A DNA stretch of 47,729 nt from Actinomycetota bacterium (GTDB taxonomy: Bacteria > Actinomycetota > Acidimicrobiia > Acidimicrobiales > Ilumatobacteraceae). This document shows positions 1 through 8,397 of this stretch, one piece after another. A model generated the notes under the pieces. The model worked only from the letters and a program-made list of their open reading frames with translations, did not search any database and was not told the origin of the DNA. The position numbers and the translations under genes were made by a program. The DNA lies in contig JAUSLV010000010.1 of NCBI GenBank assembly GCA_030645495.1, positions 1 to 47,729 of the forward strand. The letters are read 5' to 3'. Every line of letters begins with the position of its first letter. Position 1 is the first letter of the stretch.

Positions 1-68
1 CTGATCACGCCCATCACCGCGTCACGCTTCTGCGCCGCGGTGAACGTCGACTTCCGTCCCATCTGCAT
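1..68 (-). CDS. Transposase N-terminus, partial at window edge
   Basis: Read leftwards, an ATG at 68 (or a second at 62) opens a frame beginning MQMGRKSTFTAAQKRDAVMG, which continues off the left edge. A basic start followed by a helix with xxKRDAV resembles the N-terminal helix-turn-helix of OrfA-type transposases. Only about 22 residues are visible, so the family is not certain. It differs from the OrfA of the neighbouring IS3 element, so it belongs to another element. Confidence 0.35.
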   Translation of the reverse strand, partial: MQMGRKSTFTAAQKRDAVMGVI

Positions 69-115
69 GTCCTCCAACTCGGATCATGCAGCCTGCAAGC
101 CCCCGAAAGGGACTG

Positions 116-1070
116 TCAACTCACATCAGGGGGTCGCACCGGCCTGTTGTTGTACCAGTCGACCCATCCGGCGGTGGCCCACTCGACGTCGGCGAGGTTC
201 CGGTAGGCGCCGGGGTGGAAGACGGTGGTGCGGATGCACTCGGTCTTGAACAGCCCGATCACGCACTCCATCAGGGCGTTGTCGTAAGCGTCGCCCACGG
301 ACCCGATCGAGGGCCGGATGCCCTCGAGGTCGAGGTGCTCGGTGAACTTGATGGACGTGTATTGGCTGCCGGCGTCGGCGTGGCCGATCAGTTCGTCCCG
401 TTCGACCGGGTGCCCCTCGCGCTGGCGCTGCCAGGTCGCCATCCGCAGCGGCGTCATCACCAGCTCGACGTCCTTGCAGGTCGCAGCGTGCCAGGCGACG
501 ATCTTCTGGGCGAACACGTCGACGATGGACGACACGTACGCGAACCCGACCCACGTGCGGCAGTAGGTGAAGTCCATGACCCAGGTCCGGTTCGGGGCGG
601 CCGCGGTGAAGTCCCGGTTCAGCAGGTCCCCCGCGCGCCGGCCGTCCTTGCCCGGGATCGTCGTGCGCACGCCCTTGGACCGCCGGATCCCGTTCAACCC
701 GAACACTGTCATGGCCCGGTCCACCGACCCGGGAGAGGCCGCCGGCAGGCTGCGCTTGACCAGCGCGGTCATCTTCCGCCGGCCGTAGAGCCCTTCGGGG
801 GCCAGCCGTCGGACCCCGGCCAGCGGACCATCGGCCTCGATTGTCCAGGCGGCATCGCGCACCGCGTCCATCACCAGGGCGTCGGTCACCGTCCGGGGCA
901 CGACGTGCTGGCCGGTGCTGCTCCAGGCCCGGTAGGTCCGTGCGGCGATCTGGCAGCCCTGTTCGGTCAGGACCCGGCAGATCGACTCGACCGCATGACC
1001 GGCCTGTCGGCACTCGTCGATGAACGCGACGATCAGCGACCGTGGGGGTCGAGCTCCCCCGCGAAGAAAA
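116..1070 (-). CDS. IS3-family transposase OrfB (DDE domain, frameshift product)
   Basis: This is the catalytic part of the transposase, in the -1 frame relative to orfA. No good independent start is visible after the overlap, so it is probably translated by programmed frameshifting from orfA. The right boundary given is the approximate slip point. The rve/DDE core is intact: Asp in WVMDFTY, Asp in HADAGSQYTS (usually HSDRGSQYTS) and Glu in NALMECVIGLFKTE. The HTH_21-like segment (IVAFIDECRQ onward) precedes it. The frame ends in RPPDVS and TGA at 116-118, close to the left end of the element, and is free of stops, so the IS could be active. Confidence 0.85.
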
Positions 1071-1344
1071 TCGAGGCCCGGCGCAGGATGTCGTTGTCCT
1101 CCTCCAGCCGCCTGACCCTGGCCTTCAGCTCCTTGATCTCCGCCAGGTCCTCGCTCGCGGCCCCCCGGCGCTGGCCACGGTCGACCTGCGCCTGCAGGTA
1201 CCAGCGCCGCACCGTCTCGGCACCCACCCCGTTGCGCTTGGCGACAGCCTCGGCCGCCGCGGTCGGACTCGGGTACTCCGAGACGTGATCCAGCATCTGC
1301 TGGATGCACCGCTCCTTCACCTTCGGATCAATCCTCTTCGGCAT
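1033..1344 (-). CDS. IS3-family transposase OrfA
   Basis: A 103-residue DNA-binding subunit. An N-terminal helix-turn-helix (about residues 8-50, with AVAKRNGVGAETVRRW as the recognition part) is followed by a leucine-zipper-like coiled coil (IKELKARVRRLEEDNDILRR, about 72-91). This is the usual OrfA architecture. The 3' end overlaps the orfB frame. The run ATTTTCTT (complement of 1063-1072) just before the end of the zipper is the likely -1 slippage site for making the OrfAB transposase. Confidence 0.85.
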   Translation of the reverse strand: MPKRIDPKVKERCIQQMLDHVSEYPSPTAAAEAVAKRNGVGAETVRRWYLQAQVDRGQRRGAASEDLAEIKELKARVRRLEEDNDILRRASIFFAGELDPHGR

Positions 1345-1398
1345 GACGACATCCTCCTCGACTCACAAGAAGGCGGCATCAAACCCGGGGCGCTTCAG

Positions 1399-1570
1399 TA
1401 GCAACGGTTTTCGTCCCATGCAGACCCACTGAGACGGACCTAGGCGACTGGAGATAGGGCTAGCCGTGGGGCTAGCTTTCGGCCCCACTGGCGGCCACCT
1501 GGCGACTGGACCTACGCACTACCGATGCGTCGGTGAGTGGTACCACAATTGTGCTCGACCAGCGCAGCTA
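1399..1570. repeat. Distal half of a tRNA-Thr att region (third copy, truncated)
   Basis: This stretch resembles 23482-23640 (ttcgtccc.tgcagaccc, actgagacggacc, ctggagatagggctag, then ac.taccgatgcgt) and more weakly 42223-42370. It contains a pair of 8-base arm-type repeats, agggctag at 1456-1463 and ggggctag at 1468-1475, exactly 12 bases apart, the same spacing as at 23540/23552. The tRNA-derived half that accompanies the other copies is missing and is replaced by the IS3 element. It is probably the left boundary of island A. Confidence 0.6.
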
Positions 1571-1852
1571 GGTGACGTCAGTTCGGTGCGACCGACTTCG
1601 ACTCGCGTTGAGCGTAGACAACGGTCCGCCCAGTGTCCCGCCGTGTTCCCGGGCCTTGTCCACTGCATTCCGCTGCGGTGTGGCCGGACAGGTCAGGAAG
1701 GTGAACGCCAACGCCTTCACCAGACCCCGGTGGCTCAGCGATGATGTAGGCACGTCGGCCCTCGTGATGGTCAAGTGGCGACCTTCGCATGCGGTCTACC
1801 TCTGTCGAGGCCACGGCGGTCCCTACGTTGGCAACCGATTGAACTGGCGCAC
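1571..1852. other. Gap with no recognised gene
   Basis: Between the att-like repeat and the hypothetical gene I see short open frames in several phases but no ribosome-binding site, recognisable motif or structured RNA. It is probably island-end spacer DNA. Confidence 0.4.
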
Positions 1853-2629
1853 CTATGCCCTGGGCTTCCTGGATCGCGCGCAACTGGCAGTAGGAGAATC
1901 AAGGGGCGTGCTCGCGAGACTCGCTACGGTTCGCTCCAGCTGGTCTGAGAAGAGCTGGCCGGCGGCGGCGTAAGCGGCGATCGCCACTGTCCAGCCGATG
2001 CCAAACGCCTCACCTCCGTCGCGGTCTATCCGCACCACTGGTGCCCTACAGGGACGCGCGACCGAAAGGTACCGGGTGAGAGGGACATTGGTCGCGAATG
2101 CCCGAACTCGGGCCGCTGACGATGAACCTAGTTCGACGACCACTGCGTTGCAGTGCATCGAGACGAGCGTTTCCCCAATCCGTGGCTCCAATCGCTGCTG
2201 GATGAATTCGACGGCCAAGTCGCCAAACGAATCAAGACTGACCAACCGGTCGGAGTTCGCGTCAGAGCCTCTGAACGCGGCCACGAGGACCTCGTCAGTT
2301 TGGGCGTCAGGACGCATCGCCGAGAGTAGGTCAATGGCTATGCGACGTTGCAGTGACGCCGGGTCAGCCAACGGACCAGCCAACAGGCCTGCTCCAACGA
2401 ACCACAGCGCATCGAGCACAGCCGGACCAACAAGGGGCTCCCCTCCTGCCGTCTCAGCGCGCTGGGCCGACCCAGGAGCACTCGCCTTGATGTCTCGCCA
2501 GGTGACTCGTCCGCCGAGTCCGCTGCCCTGTGCAGGAAGTCCCAGCCCGTCGAGGTCTCGCGCTGTCGCACGGATCCGCGGCGACAAGTACCCGGAACGC
2601 TCATTCGTGGCCCTGACGACGGTCGCCAA
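1853..2629 (-). CDS. Hypothetical protein
   Basis: A 258-residue frame opening with TTG. I do not recognise a family. The middle is mildly hydrophobic and Ala-rich (DALWFVGAGLLAGPLADP, about residues 93-110; WTVAIAAYAAAGQLF near 213-227), which might be membrane-associated or simply a packed alpha/beta core. Codon use in the central part looks coding, but the start is weak, the C-terminus is rich in Ser/Arg, and a long antisense frame also exists. The gene faces away from the lacI gene that follows. It may be a decayed island gene. Confidence 0.42.
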   Translation of the reverse strand: MATVVRATNERSGYLSPRIRATARDLDGLGLPAQGSGLGGRVTWRDIKASAPGSAQRAETAGGEPLVGPAVLDALWFVGAGLLAGPLADPASLQRRIAIDLLSAMRPDAQTDEVLVAAFRGSDANSDRLVSLDSFGDLAVEFIQQRLEPRIGETLVSMHCNAVVVELGSSSAARVRAFATNVPLTRYLSVARPCRAPVVRIDRDGGEAFGIGWTVAIAAYAAAGQLFSDQLERTVASLASTPLDSPTASCARSRKPRA

Positions 2630-2759
2630 GACGTCCCGCTTGGTTACTCGGCCACCCGCGCCGCTACCCGAGATCCCGTCGAGGCTTGACCCGGATCTAC
2701 GGACAAGGTGGCGAACGGCTGGCGACCGGTACGAGCGCTGAATGGCAGGATCTCCTGTC

Positions 2760-2773
2760 TGGAATCGTTTCGA
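2760..2773. promoter_or_regulatory. LacI-type operator O1, upstream of lacI
   Basis: TGGAATCGTTTCGA matches the consensus TGGAATCGTTTCCA at 13 of 14 positions. It lies about 115 bases before the preferred start of the LacI-family gene, which suggests autoregulation. Confidence 0.7.
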
Positions 2774-2887
2774 CCAAGACTAGATTGGAACGACCTAGGC
2801 GTCAAAGAATGCCTACTTTCCTAGCCGGCGACCCTTACACGGGCCTAGAATTTGGTATTGATTCCGGGAACGACGAAGGGAACGCAG

Positions 2888-3937
2888 TTGTCGCGAAGCT
2901 CACCGTCGACGGACGGGGCGAAGGAACCCACAAATCGCCCGGCAACCATGAAGGATGTGGCCCAGCGCGCCGGCGTGGGCGTCTCGTCTGTGTCGCGGGT
3001 GCTCAGTGGCAATCCCGACGTGAGTCCCGTCATGCGGAATCGCGTCATGGACGCCGTTGCCGCACTGGGATACGAGAAGGACCTGATCGCGCAAGGAATG
3101 CGGAGCGGCGCCACGTCGTCCGTCGGATTCATGGCTGTGGATATCGCCAACCCCATCATCGCCGCTGCGTCCGCCGGCGCCATCCGGGAACTGCGCAACA
3201 ACGGCTACAGCCTCCTCATCAGCAGCTCAGATGGGTCGAAGGAACTCGATGCTGACTACATTCGCAGCTTTCAACTCAGGCGAGTAGAAGGGCTGCTGTT
3301 GTCGGTCGCAGACGAGGAGGACGCCCGCACTCTCGGCGCCCTTGAGCAGTTCCGCGCTGCCCTCGTGTTCATGGATCGAGCGTTCCCGCGAAGCATCAAG
3401 GCGAGCGCCGTCGTCTACGACCATCGGTCAGGTATGGCTGCAGCCGTAGATCACCTTCTCGAACTGGGTCATCGCAAGCTGGCGCTCATCAACGGCGCCC
3501 CACGGGTGCGACCCGCCCGCGAGCGCGCTAATGCAGTCAGGCAAGCGATTCGACGCGTCTCCGATGCCAGCGTGGTGGTGCGCGGTGGCTCCTATTCAGC
3601 CTCCCACGGCTACGACGCATGCAAGCTCCTCATGAGTTCTGACTCCCCGCCGACGGCGATCATCGTCGGCGGCAACCAGATCCTGCAGGGAGTTATGGCG
3701 GCTCTCGTAGAGCTAGGCCTGAAGGTGCCCGATGACGTCAGCCTGGTCACGCTCGACAACGTGCCGCTGGCGGAGTTCATCTCGCCATCCCTCGCCTGCG
3801 TCACGCGGGATCCCGTGACCATGGGGACCCTCGGTGCCGAGCTTGTCCTTGAGCTCATCCACGGGGGGGCTCCTCGAACCGTCGAGCTGCCGACGACCTT
3901 CGTCCCCGGCGAGAGCTGCGCTGCACCTCGGTCCTAG
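2888..3937 (+). CDS. LacI-family transcriptional regulator (island A)
   Basis: A DNA-binding repressor with a sugar-sensing periplasmic-binding-protein-like core. The HTH and hinge helix are clear: MKDVAQRAGVGVSSVSRVLS at about residues 21-40, then RNRVMDAVAALGYEKD. The ligand core follows (SSVGFMAVDIANPI to the C-terminal FISPSLACVTRDP). I prefer TTG 2888 because gaaggga precedes it by about 7 bases. TTG 2852 and ATG 2948 are alternatives, and 2948 would begin right at the HTH. The stop overlaps the stop of the convergent dehydratase gene by 4 bases. It is the obvious candidate to bind the nine TGGAATCGTTTCCA-like sites in this island. The inducer is unknown. Confidence 0.93.
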   Translation: MSRSSPSTDGAKEPTNRPATMKDVAQRAGVGVSSVSRVLSGNPDVSPVMRNRVMDAVAALGYEKDLIAQGMRSGATSSVGFMAVDIANPIIAAASAGAIRELRNNGYSLLISSSDGSKELDADYIRSFQLRRVEGLLLSVADEEDARTLGALEQFRAALVFMDRAFPRSIKASAVVYDHRSGMAAAVDHLLELGHRKLALINGAPRVRPARERANAVRQAIRRVSDASVVVRGGSYSASHGYDACKLLMSSDSPPTAIIVGGNQILQGVMAALVELGLKVPDDVSLVTLDNVPLAEFISPSLACVTRDPVTMGTLGAELVLELIHGGAPRTVELPTTFVPGESCAAPRS

Positions 3938-5076
3938 TCTGGCAGCGCCATCTCACTTACCTTGTCGATATCGACGGTGATGCCCAGTCCCGGACCGGGA
4001 AGGGCTCTCACGATGCCATCCGCTGAATCGGCGATGGTCCGGTCGAGGATCTCGAAGAGCTGGTTGCGACGGGGAGTGACCTCCATCTGACGGCAAACAG
4101 GTGAGGCAAGCGACAACGCCAGTCCTGCGGCGTAGATGATGGGGCCAGAGAAGGCGTGAGCGTTCGCCTGGACTCCGCAACTCGCCAAGTAGCCCGTGGC
4201 CTGGAGGAATCCGGACACTCCCTCTACTCTCCCCGGGTCGATCCCCACGACGTCGACCGTTCCGCTGTCGGCGATTCGTCGGATTCCCGACAGGGTCCAC
4301 TCCCGCTCGCCGTAGGCGATCAGCGTCGTCGTCGAGTCCCGCAACTCCCGATACCCAGCGGGGTTGTCGTGCCCGAGCGGTTCTTCGATCCAGTGGAGGC
4401 CGAACTCCTCGAACGCCACAACTCGACGGATGGCCTCGTCGACCGTCCACCGGTTGCGTACTCCCAGGTCGATGCAGATCTGAGCTTCCGGCCCGAGCGC
4501 CTCCCTCAGTCGACGCATGAATGACACGTCGCGGTCGTGGTCGAAGCCGAGGTTCGCGTCACCGCGCTTTCCGAAACCGACCTTGACGCCCGCGGCGCTC
4601 CTCTCCGTCACCCACGTGGACCAGCGCTCAGCTTCGGCGTCGAGATCCGACAGTGCCGCGTGCGAGGACACGAACACGGGGAGCGCCTCGTGGGCCGCAC
4701 CCCCGATCGCATCCAAGAGCGAAACCCCCCGCGATCGGGCCATCGCGTCCCAGATCGCGATGTCGATGCCCGCCCGGGCAAAGGACGCGATTCCCCCTTC
4801 CCCGTACCACCACCATTGCGACTGGATGGCCTGCGAGACGGCCTCCGGCGTCGCCTCCACGCCCTCGAGGAGTTCGCGCCACCCACGGATCAGGGCCGTG
4901 CACGCGACCGAAGCCTCCTTGAACAGGGTCACGCATTCGCCCCACCCCTCGACACCGTCTGTAGTCGTGACGCGGACGAGCGTGACACACCGCGTGAAGT
5001 TGTGATCGTTGGGTTCTGCGTAGGGGACGGTCCACGCCTCGAGACGCTCGATGCTGAGGACCCGCTGCATCACCAT
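3934..5076 (-). CDS. Mandelate racemase/muconate lactonizing enzyme family protein (acid-sugar dehydratase-like)
   Basis: An enolase-superfamily member of 380 residues: N-terminal capping domain, then a (beta/alpha)7-beta barrel. Candidate functional residues are Lys165 in AAGVKVGFGK, metal ligands Asp203 (CIDLG), Glu231/232 (WIEEP) and Glu257 (YGERE), and His308 (HAFSGP). The family abstracts a proton alpha to a carboxylate, and sugar-catabolism members dehydrate aldonates to 2-keto-3-deoxy acids. The motif CIDLGVRN replaces the usual D-A-N, so it is a divergent subgroup. It is last in a four-gene leftward operon and overlaps the preceding oxidoreductase gene by 7 bases. The exact substrate cannot be read from sequence. 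Confidence 0.9.
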   Translation of the reverse strand: MVMQRVLSIERLEAWTVPYAEPNDHNFTRCVTLVRVTTTDGVEGWGECVTLFKEASVACTALIRGWRELLEGVEATPEAVSQAIQSQWWWYGEGGIASFARAGIDIAIWDAMARSRGVSLLDAIGGAAHEALPVFVSSHAALSDLDAEAERWSTWVTERSAAGVKVGFGKRGDANLGFDHDRDVSFMRRLREALGPEAQICIDLGVRNRWTVDEAIRRVVAFEEFGLHWIEEPLGHDNPAGYRELRDSTTTLIAYGEREWTLSGIRRIADSGTVDVVGIDPGRVEGVSGFLQATGYLASCGVQANAHAFSGPIIYAAGLALSLASPVCRQMEVTPRRNQLFEILDRTIADSADGIVRALPGPGLGITVDIDKVSEMALPD

Positions 5077-6131
5077 CGGCCAGAGCAGGAGGCGGGGATA
5101 CCTTCACGAGCGCTTCGATATGCAGCATCCAGGACGTCGACGGTATGCGCACCGAGAGATCCGGGGGCCGGGTTCACGGTGGTCCTTCCCAACACCAGGT
5201 CAAGGAACCCATTGACAGGCCCTGACGGAACGTACGATCCCGAATTCTCAGCCAAGTCGAGGGCGATATCGCGGGCATCTGTGTGGACCACCACGGCCTC
5301 ACGGTCGACGTCAACCAAGAACTGGCCGCGCGCTCCGATGCCTCGCACCGCCAGATGGTGCTTGTTGCCGTTCGCCCCAAGATGGGCCGATCCCCCGGAC
5401 ATCGTCCCCACCGCCCCGTTCGCAAACCTCATGCTGATGGCGTCGTGCAACTCAACACCGCCGGCGGCTGGTGATGACATCCACGCGAACACATCGCTGA
5501 CCCGCTCATCGACGAGAGACAGCGCCAGCCCCAGCGCGTGGCTGAGTTGGGCCTGACCGTAGCCGCCTCCGGCGAGTCGCGGGTCGGTCCAAGTGCTCGG
5601 TTCCGGCACGGACTCCGGTGAGGCGTCCGGATAGGACCCAGTGTTGAGCAGCAGCTCGCGCGTCTGAGACGACATCGAGATGGACAACTGCTCCAGATCA
5701 CCTATGCCGCACTCGTGAATCAGCCGGACTGCGTCACGGACCATCGGCATGAAGTTCCAGCCGAAGCTGACGACCAGATGCCTGTCTGCCGTATGCGCCG
5801 CATCCGTGAGGACCCAGGCCTCGGAGGGTTCGAGTGTCATGGGCTTCTCGCACAGCACGTGCGCGCCCGCATCAACGGAGCGCAGCGCATGCAGGAAGTG
5901 CACGCCCCCAGGACTGGACACGATGACGGCGTCGCAATCGGCGGCGATCACGTCCTGGTAGTCCACCGAGGCGACTGGGCAGTCGAACATGTCAGCGATC
6001 CGCTGGACGTTCGCGGCCGCCCCGCTGACCGCGACCAGGTCGACCTCGTCCCGGCGGGCTCTGATCGCCGGCAGATGTGCGGACACGGCCCACGCCCCGG
6101 CCCCTATGACTCCTATGCGTGGCCGAGACAT
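5070..6131 (-). CDS. Gfo/Idh/MocA-family NAD(P)-dependent oxidoreductase
   Basis: A 353-residue sugar or inositol dehydrogenase-type protein. The N-terminal Rossmann fold starts with RIGVIGAGAWA, and the family EKP motif (HVLCEKPMTL) follows the second half of the fold. The C-terminal alpha/beta domain binds substrate. ATG 6131 is preferred over the upstream in-frame start at 6194 because the Rossmann fold begins six residues later and ggaagg precedes it. Members of this family oxidise or reduce ring hydroxyls (for example to 3-keto sugars). It is third in the operon 8126-3934, between a TIM-barrel isomerase and an enolase-superfamily enzyme. Confidence 0.92.
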   Translation of the reverse strand: MSRPRIGVIGAGAWAVSAHLPAIRARRDEVDLVAVSGAAANVQRIADMFDCPVASVDYQDVIAADCDAVIVSSPGGVHFLHALRSVDAGAHVLCEKPMTLEPSEAWVLTDAAHTADRHLVVSFGWNFMPMVRDAVRLIHECGIGDLEQLSISMSSQTRELLLNTGSYPDASPESVPEPSTWTDPRLAGGGYGQAQLSHALGLALSLVDERVSDVFAWMSSPAAGGVELHDAISMRFANGAVGTMSGGSAHLGANGNKHHLAVRGIGARGQFLVDVDREAVVVHTDARDIALDLAENSGSYVPSGPVNGFLDLVLGRTTVNPAPGSLGAHTVDVLDAAYRSAREGIPASCSGRW

Positions 6132-6239
6132 GGACCGTGCCCTTCCGTTCTCAACGATCGATCCCCGTGCTCCGAGGGTGGAGGCGGTGAACACCCGGAT
6201 TGAGCGTAGCGAGCGCTCCAGGAAAGTGACTTCTCTCGA

Positions 6240-7160
6240 CTAGAGGTGGCGGTCGAGCAGCGCACGGACTGTCGGCAGTCCGTTCCACGCATCGGTCCAC
6301 ACGATGGGAGACATCGGGATCGTGTCGAGTCCCCACCACGGCCCAGTGAAGCCCGAATCAATGATCGCCGCAAGGATGGCATCGAGATCGAGCGTGCCAC
6401 GGCCAAGGCCGAGATGGGAGCCGAAGAGATTCTCGTAGGTGTTGTTGTCGTTGTCGTTGAAGCCGACGTCGCCGATCCGGCCACGAAGCATTCCGATGAA
6501 CTCGGCCTGACCGTTTTCGAGCTTCTCCACGGGCTGCACCTGGTTGTGCCCTAGTACGGCGATCGCTTGGGCGTGCGCGAAGTCGTAGCTGATCTTCAAG
6601 TTCGGAGAGTCCACCGCATCGAGGATCCCCACGATCTCGGACGGCTTGACGAAGACCTGTCCCGTCTCCGGCTCCCACAGGAGCACGATTCCGCGGTCCG
6701 CCGCCACCGCAGCCTGCTTGGCAAACGTCGTCACGACACGGTCCCAGATGCCCTGGTAGTCGGCGTCTCGGGCGAGCGGGCCGAAGGATCCTGGATCCAC
6801 GCGCATGACTGGTGCGCCGATATCGGAAGCGAGCGACAGCGATTCGTTGAAGTAGGCCTCGTATGCCGCCAGGACTGACTCGTCACCTGTGGCCCACGGC
6901 ATGCAGTAGGGGTCGGGGGCGTACCCGGCGACCTCCAGGCCGTGCTGATGGACAAGATCGACCAGGCCGGCCCGTGACGCCTTGTCCGGGAACTTGTCCA
7001 CGGGCGCGTGGTCCGCGAAGCCCGCCCCAATGGAGATGCCATCGAATCCGAACGCGGACAGGACCTTGATGACGGTCTCAAGGGAAGCAGGGCGCTCGAA
7101 GCCGAAAGTGAAGCACCAGCTGCCCATGTAGACCTTCGGGGCTCCAGAAGTTGTCGTCAT
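6240..7160 (-). CDS. Sugar phosphate isomerase/epimerase family TIM-barrel protein
   Basis: A 306-residue AP-endonuclease-2-type (beta/alpha)8 barrel. Candidate metal ligands are visible in WEPETG, SYDFAHAQ and the C-terminal GLDTIP. Members isomerise or epimerise keto-sugars or act as inosose dehydratases. Its start is 6 bases after the stop of the Gfo/Idh gene at 7167, so the two are almost certainly co-transcribed. Pairing of this fold with Gfo/Idh enzymes is typical of inositol and keto-sugar pathways, which fits but does not prove a keto-sugar substrate. Confidence 0.9.
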   Translation of the reverse strand: MTTTSGAPKVYMGSWCFTFGFERPASLETVIKVLSAFGFDGISIGAGFADHAPVDKFPDKASRAGLVDLVHQHGLEVAGYAPDPYCMPWATGDESVLAAYEAYFNESLSLASDIGAPVMRVDPGSFGPLARDADYQGIWDRVVTTFAKQAAVAADRGIVLLWEPETGQVFVKPSEIVGILDAVDSPNLKISYDFAHAQAIAVLGHNQVQPVEKLENGQAEFIGMLRGRIGDVGFNDNDNNTYENLFGSHLGLGRGTLDLDAILAAIIDSGFTGPWWGLDTIPMSPIVWTDAWNGLPTVRALLDRHL

Positions 7161-7166
7161 TTCGTT

Positions 7167-8126
7167 CTACTCCTCATCGATCAGGTGATAGGGGGCAACG
7201 GTGGTGTTGAGTCGGTGCGACTGGGAGATTGCGTCCTCCAGCTCCAGAGCGCGGATCCCATCGCGCGCCGTGATCGGAGGGGTGACGTCATCGAGGATGG
7301 ACCTCGCGAAGTCCTTCAGGACCAGTGGGAAAGTCTTGTTGAAGAGCGAACCCTCGTCGCCGATGTGGTTCATGTCCCCCACCAGATCCGAGTAGGCGGT
7401 CTGCGCCTTGGTCCCCGCGTACGTCAGCGACATGAGCGGGAAGTCATTCGCCACCTTGTCGGTGCCGGTGATGGTCCCGAGGCCGCCATTCTCGAAGCGG
7501 AAGATGGCCGCCTTGGCGTGCGGCGCCGTGTATACCCAGTCACCCAAGGGGTAGAGGAACGGCTTGCCGTCCAGGATGTAGGTCCCTTGCACAGCCGTGA
7601 CCTCGCCGCAGAGGTACCGCATGAGGTCGATGCTGTGGTGGAAGGTATAGCCGTGGCCGCAGATGCTGATGAAAGCCAGATCGCCGAACTCGCCGGCGTC
7701 GATGCGCGACTTGAGCTCAACGACCGTGGCCATGTACCGGTAGTTGTAGTTCACCATGAACTTCAAGCCCTTGTCCTTGGCGATCGACTCCAGCTGCCGC
7801 GCACTGGCAAGGTCGTCCGTGAGCGCCTTCTCGCACAGGACATGCTTACCCGCCAGCAAGGCCTTGCGTGCGATCTCGAAGTGCCCGGGCTCCTTCACAC
7901 AGACATCCACGGCTTCGATGGAGTCATCTGTCAGCATCTCGTCCACGTTCTTGTACGCGCGGGCGCCGAACTCCGCCGCCACCGGGACTGTGCGCGACTC
8001 GAAGTTGCGTTCCCGATCAGTGCACGCGACGAGTTCGATCTCCTCAAGCTCCTTGTACCCAGTGCCGTGCAACTTCGATGCCGCCAACCCGCACCCGACC
8101 ACGCCGAGGCGCAACTTCTTCTGCAT
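7167..8126 (-). CDS. Gfo/Idh/MocA-family oxidoreductase, first gene of leftward operon
   Basis: A 319-residue NAD(P)-dependent dehydrogenase. The Rossmann motif is LRLGVVGCGLA, and the second signature reads HVLCEKALTD, with Ala where the family usually has Pro (EKP). The start is ATG 8126, preceded by ggaggtagaa, an excellent ribosome-binding site. Two upstream in-frame ATGs overlap that site and are unlikely. Operators O2 (8170) and O3 (8280) lie just upstream, so the LacI-family protein should control this gene and the three behind it. It is different enough from the Gfo/Idh gene at 5070 to suggest a second oxidation or reduction step. Confidence 0.92.
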   Translation of the reverse strand: MQKKLRLGVVGCGLAASKLHGTGYKELEEIELVACTDRERNFESRTVPVAAEFGARAYKNVDEMLTDDSIEAVDVCVKEPGHFEIARKALLAGKHVLCEKALTDDLASARQLESIAKDKGLKFMVNYNYRYMATVVELKSRIDAGEFGDLAFISICGHGYTFHHSIDLMRYLCGEVTAVQGTYILDGKPFLYPLGDWVYTAPHAKAAIFRFENGGLGTITGTDKVANDFPLMSLTYAGTKAQTAYSDLVGDMNHIGDEGSLFNKTFPLVLKDFARSILDDVTPPITARDGIRALELEDAISQSHRLNTTVAPYHLIDEE

Positions 8127-8169
8127 TTCTACCTCCATCATACGAACACGGGAACGTTAGTGGACTTGC

Positions 8170-8183
8170 TGGAATCGTTTCCG
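8170..8183. promoter_or_regulatory. LacI-type operator O2
   Basis: TGGAATCGTTTCCG matches the consensus at 13 of 14 positions. It lies 43 bases before the start of the Gfo/Idh operon at 8126, in a position expected to block transcription. Confidence 0.75.
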
Positions 8184-8279
8184 CCATTCTCAGGATGTCC
8201 CAGCGTTGTTGTCAAGGGAATTCGCAAACTGCCCTGAGATACTCGGCTTGGGGACCGCCCGATTGGGATATTTCGACCG

Positions 8280-8293
8280 CGCAAACGATTCCG
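8280..8293. promoter_or_regulatory. LacI-type operator O3 (degenerate)
   Basis: On the minus strand the site reads CGGAATCGTTTGCG, 11 of 14 matches with the whole GGAATCGTTT core kept. It lies 97 bases from O2, a spacing that could support looping. Confidence 0.45.
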
Positions 8294-8343
8294 GTATCTG
8301 GCTTCCTTCACGTCCGCCCCAACGGGACGGGTTCCGCCGGCGC

Positions 8344-8379
8344 GGTTCTCGGGGGCCGCTGTGGCGGCCCCCGAGAACC
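8344..8379 (-). terminator. Strong hairpin after the ABC transporter operon
   Basis: A perfect 16-base-pair stem, GGTTCTCGGGGGCCGC with its exact complement and a TGTG loop, begins 19 bases past the stop codon of the solute-binding-protein gene at 8398. No T-run follows on the minus strand, so it is either an actinobacterial U-less terminator or an mRNA-stabilising structure. It separates the transporter operon from the operator region of the next operon. Confidence 0.7.
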
Positions 8380-8397
8380 CACACCGTGACTACGCCG

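Larger units (their letters stand above)
94..1397 (-). mobile_element. IS3-family insertion sequence
   Basis: A complete-looking IS3-family element with orfA and orfB on the minus strand. The ends were placed by comparing the two termini. Reading inwards, the right end is TGAAGCGCCCCGGGTTTGAT (1397 leftward) and the left end is TGCAAGCCCCCGAAAGGGAC (94 rightward), which match at about 11 of 20 positions. I see no clear target-site duplication. The element abuts a broken copy of the tRNA-associated att region (1399 onward), so its insertion or a later deletion probably removed the tRNA-proximal half. A second copy of its right end lies at 20153-20205. Confidence 0.8.

Noticed and set aside
86-1288. 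400-codon + frame across the IS3 element
   Set aside because: Antisense to OrfA/OrfB, which show HTH, zipper and DDE motifs.
1998-2741. 247-codon + frame antisense to the hypothetical gene at 1853
   Set aside because: Ser/Arg/Pro/Thr-rich with no motif. The minus frame looks better, although only moderately so.
7008-8237. 409-codon + frame antisense to the Gfo/Idh gene
   Set aside because: The Rossmann and EK motifs and the ribosome-binding site are on the minus strand.
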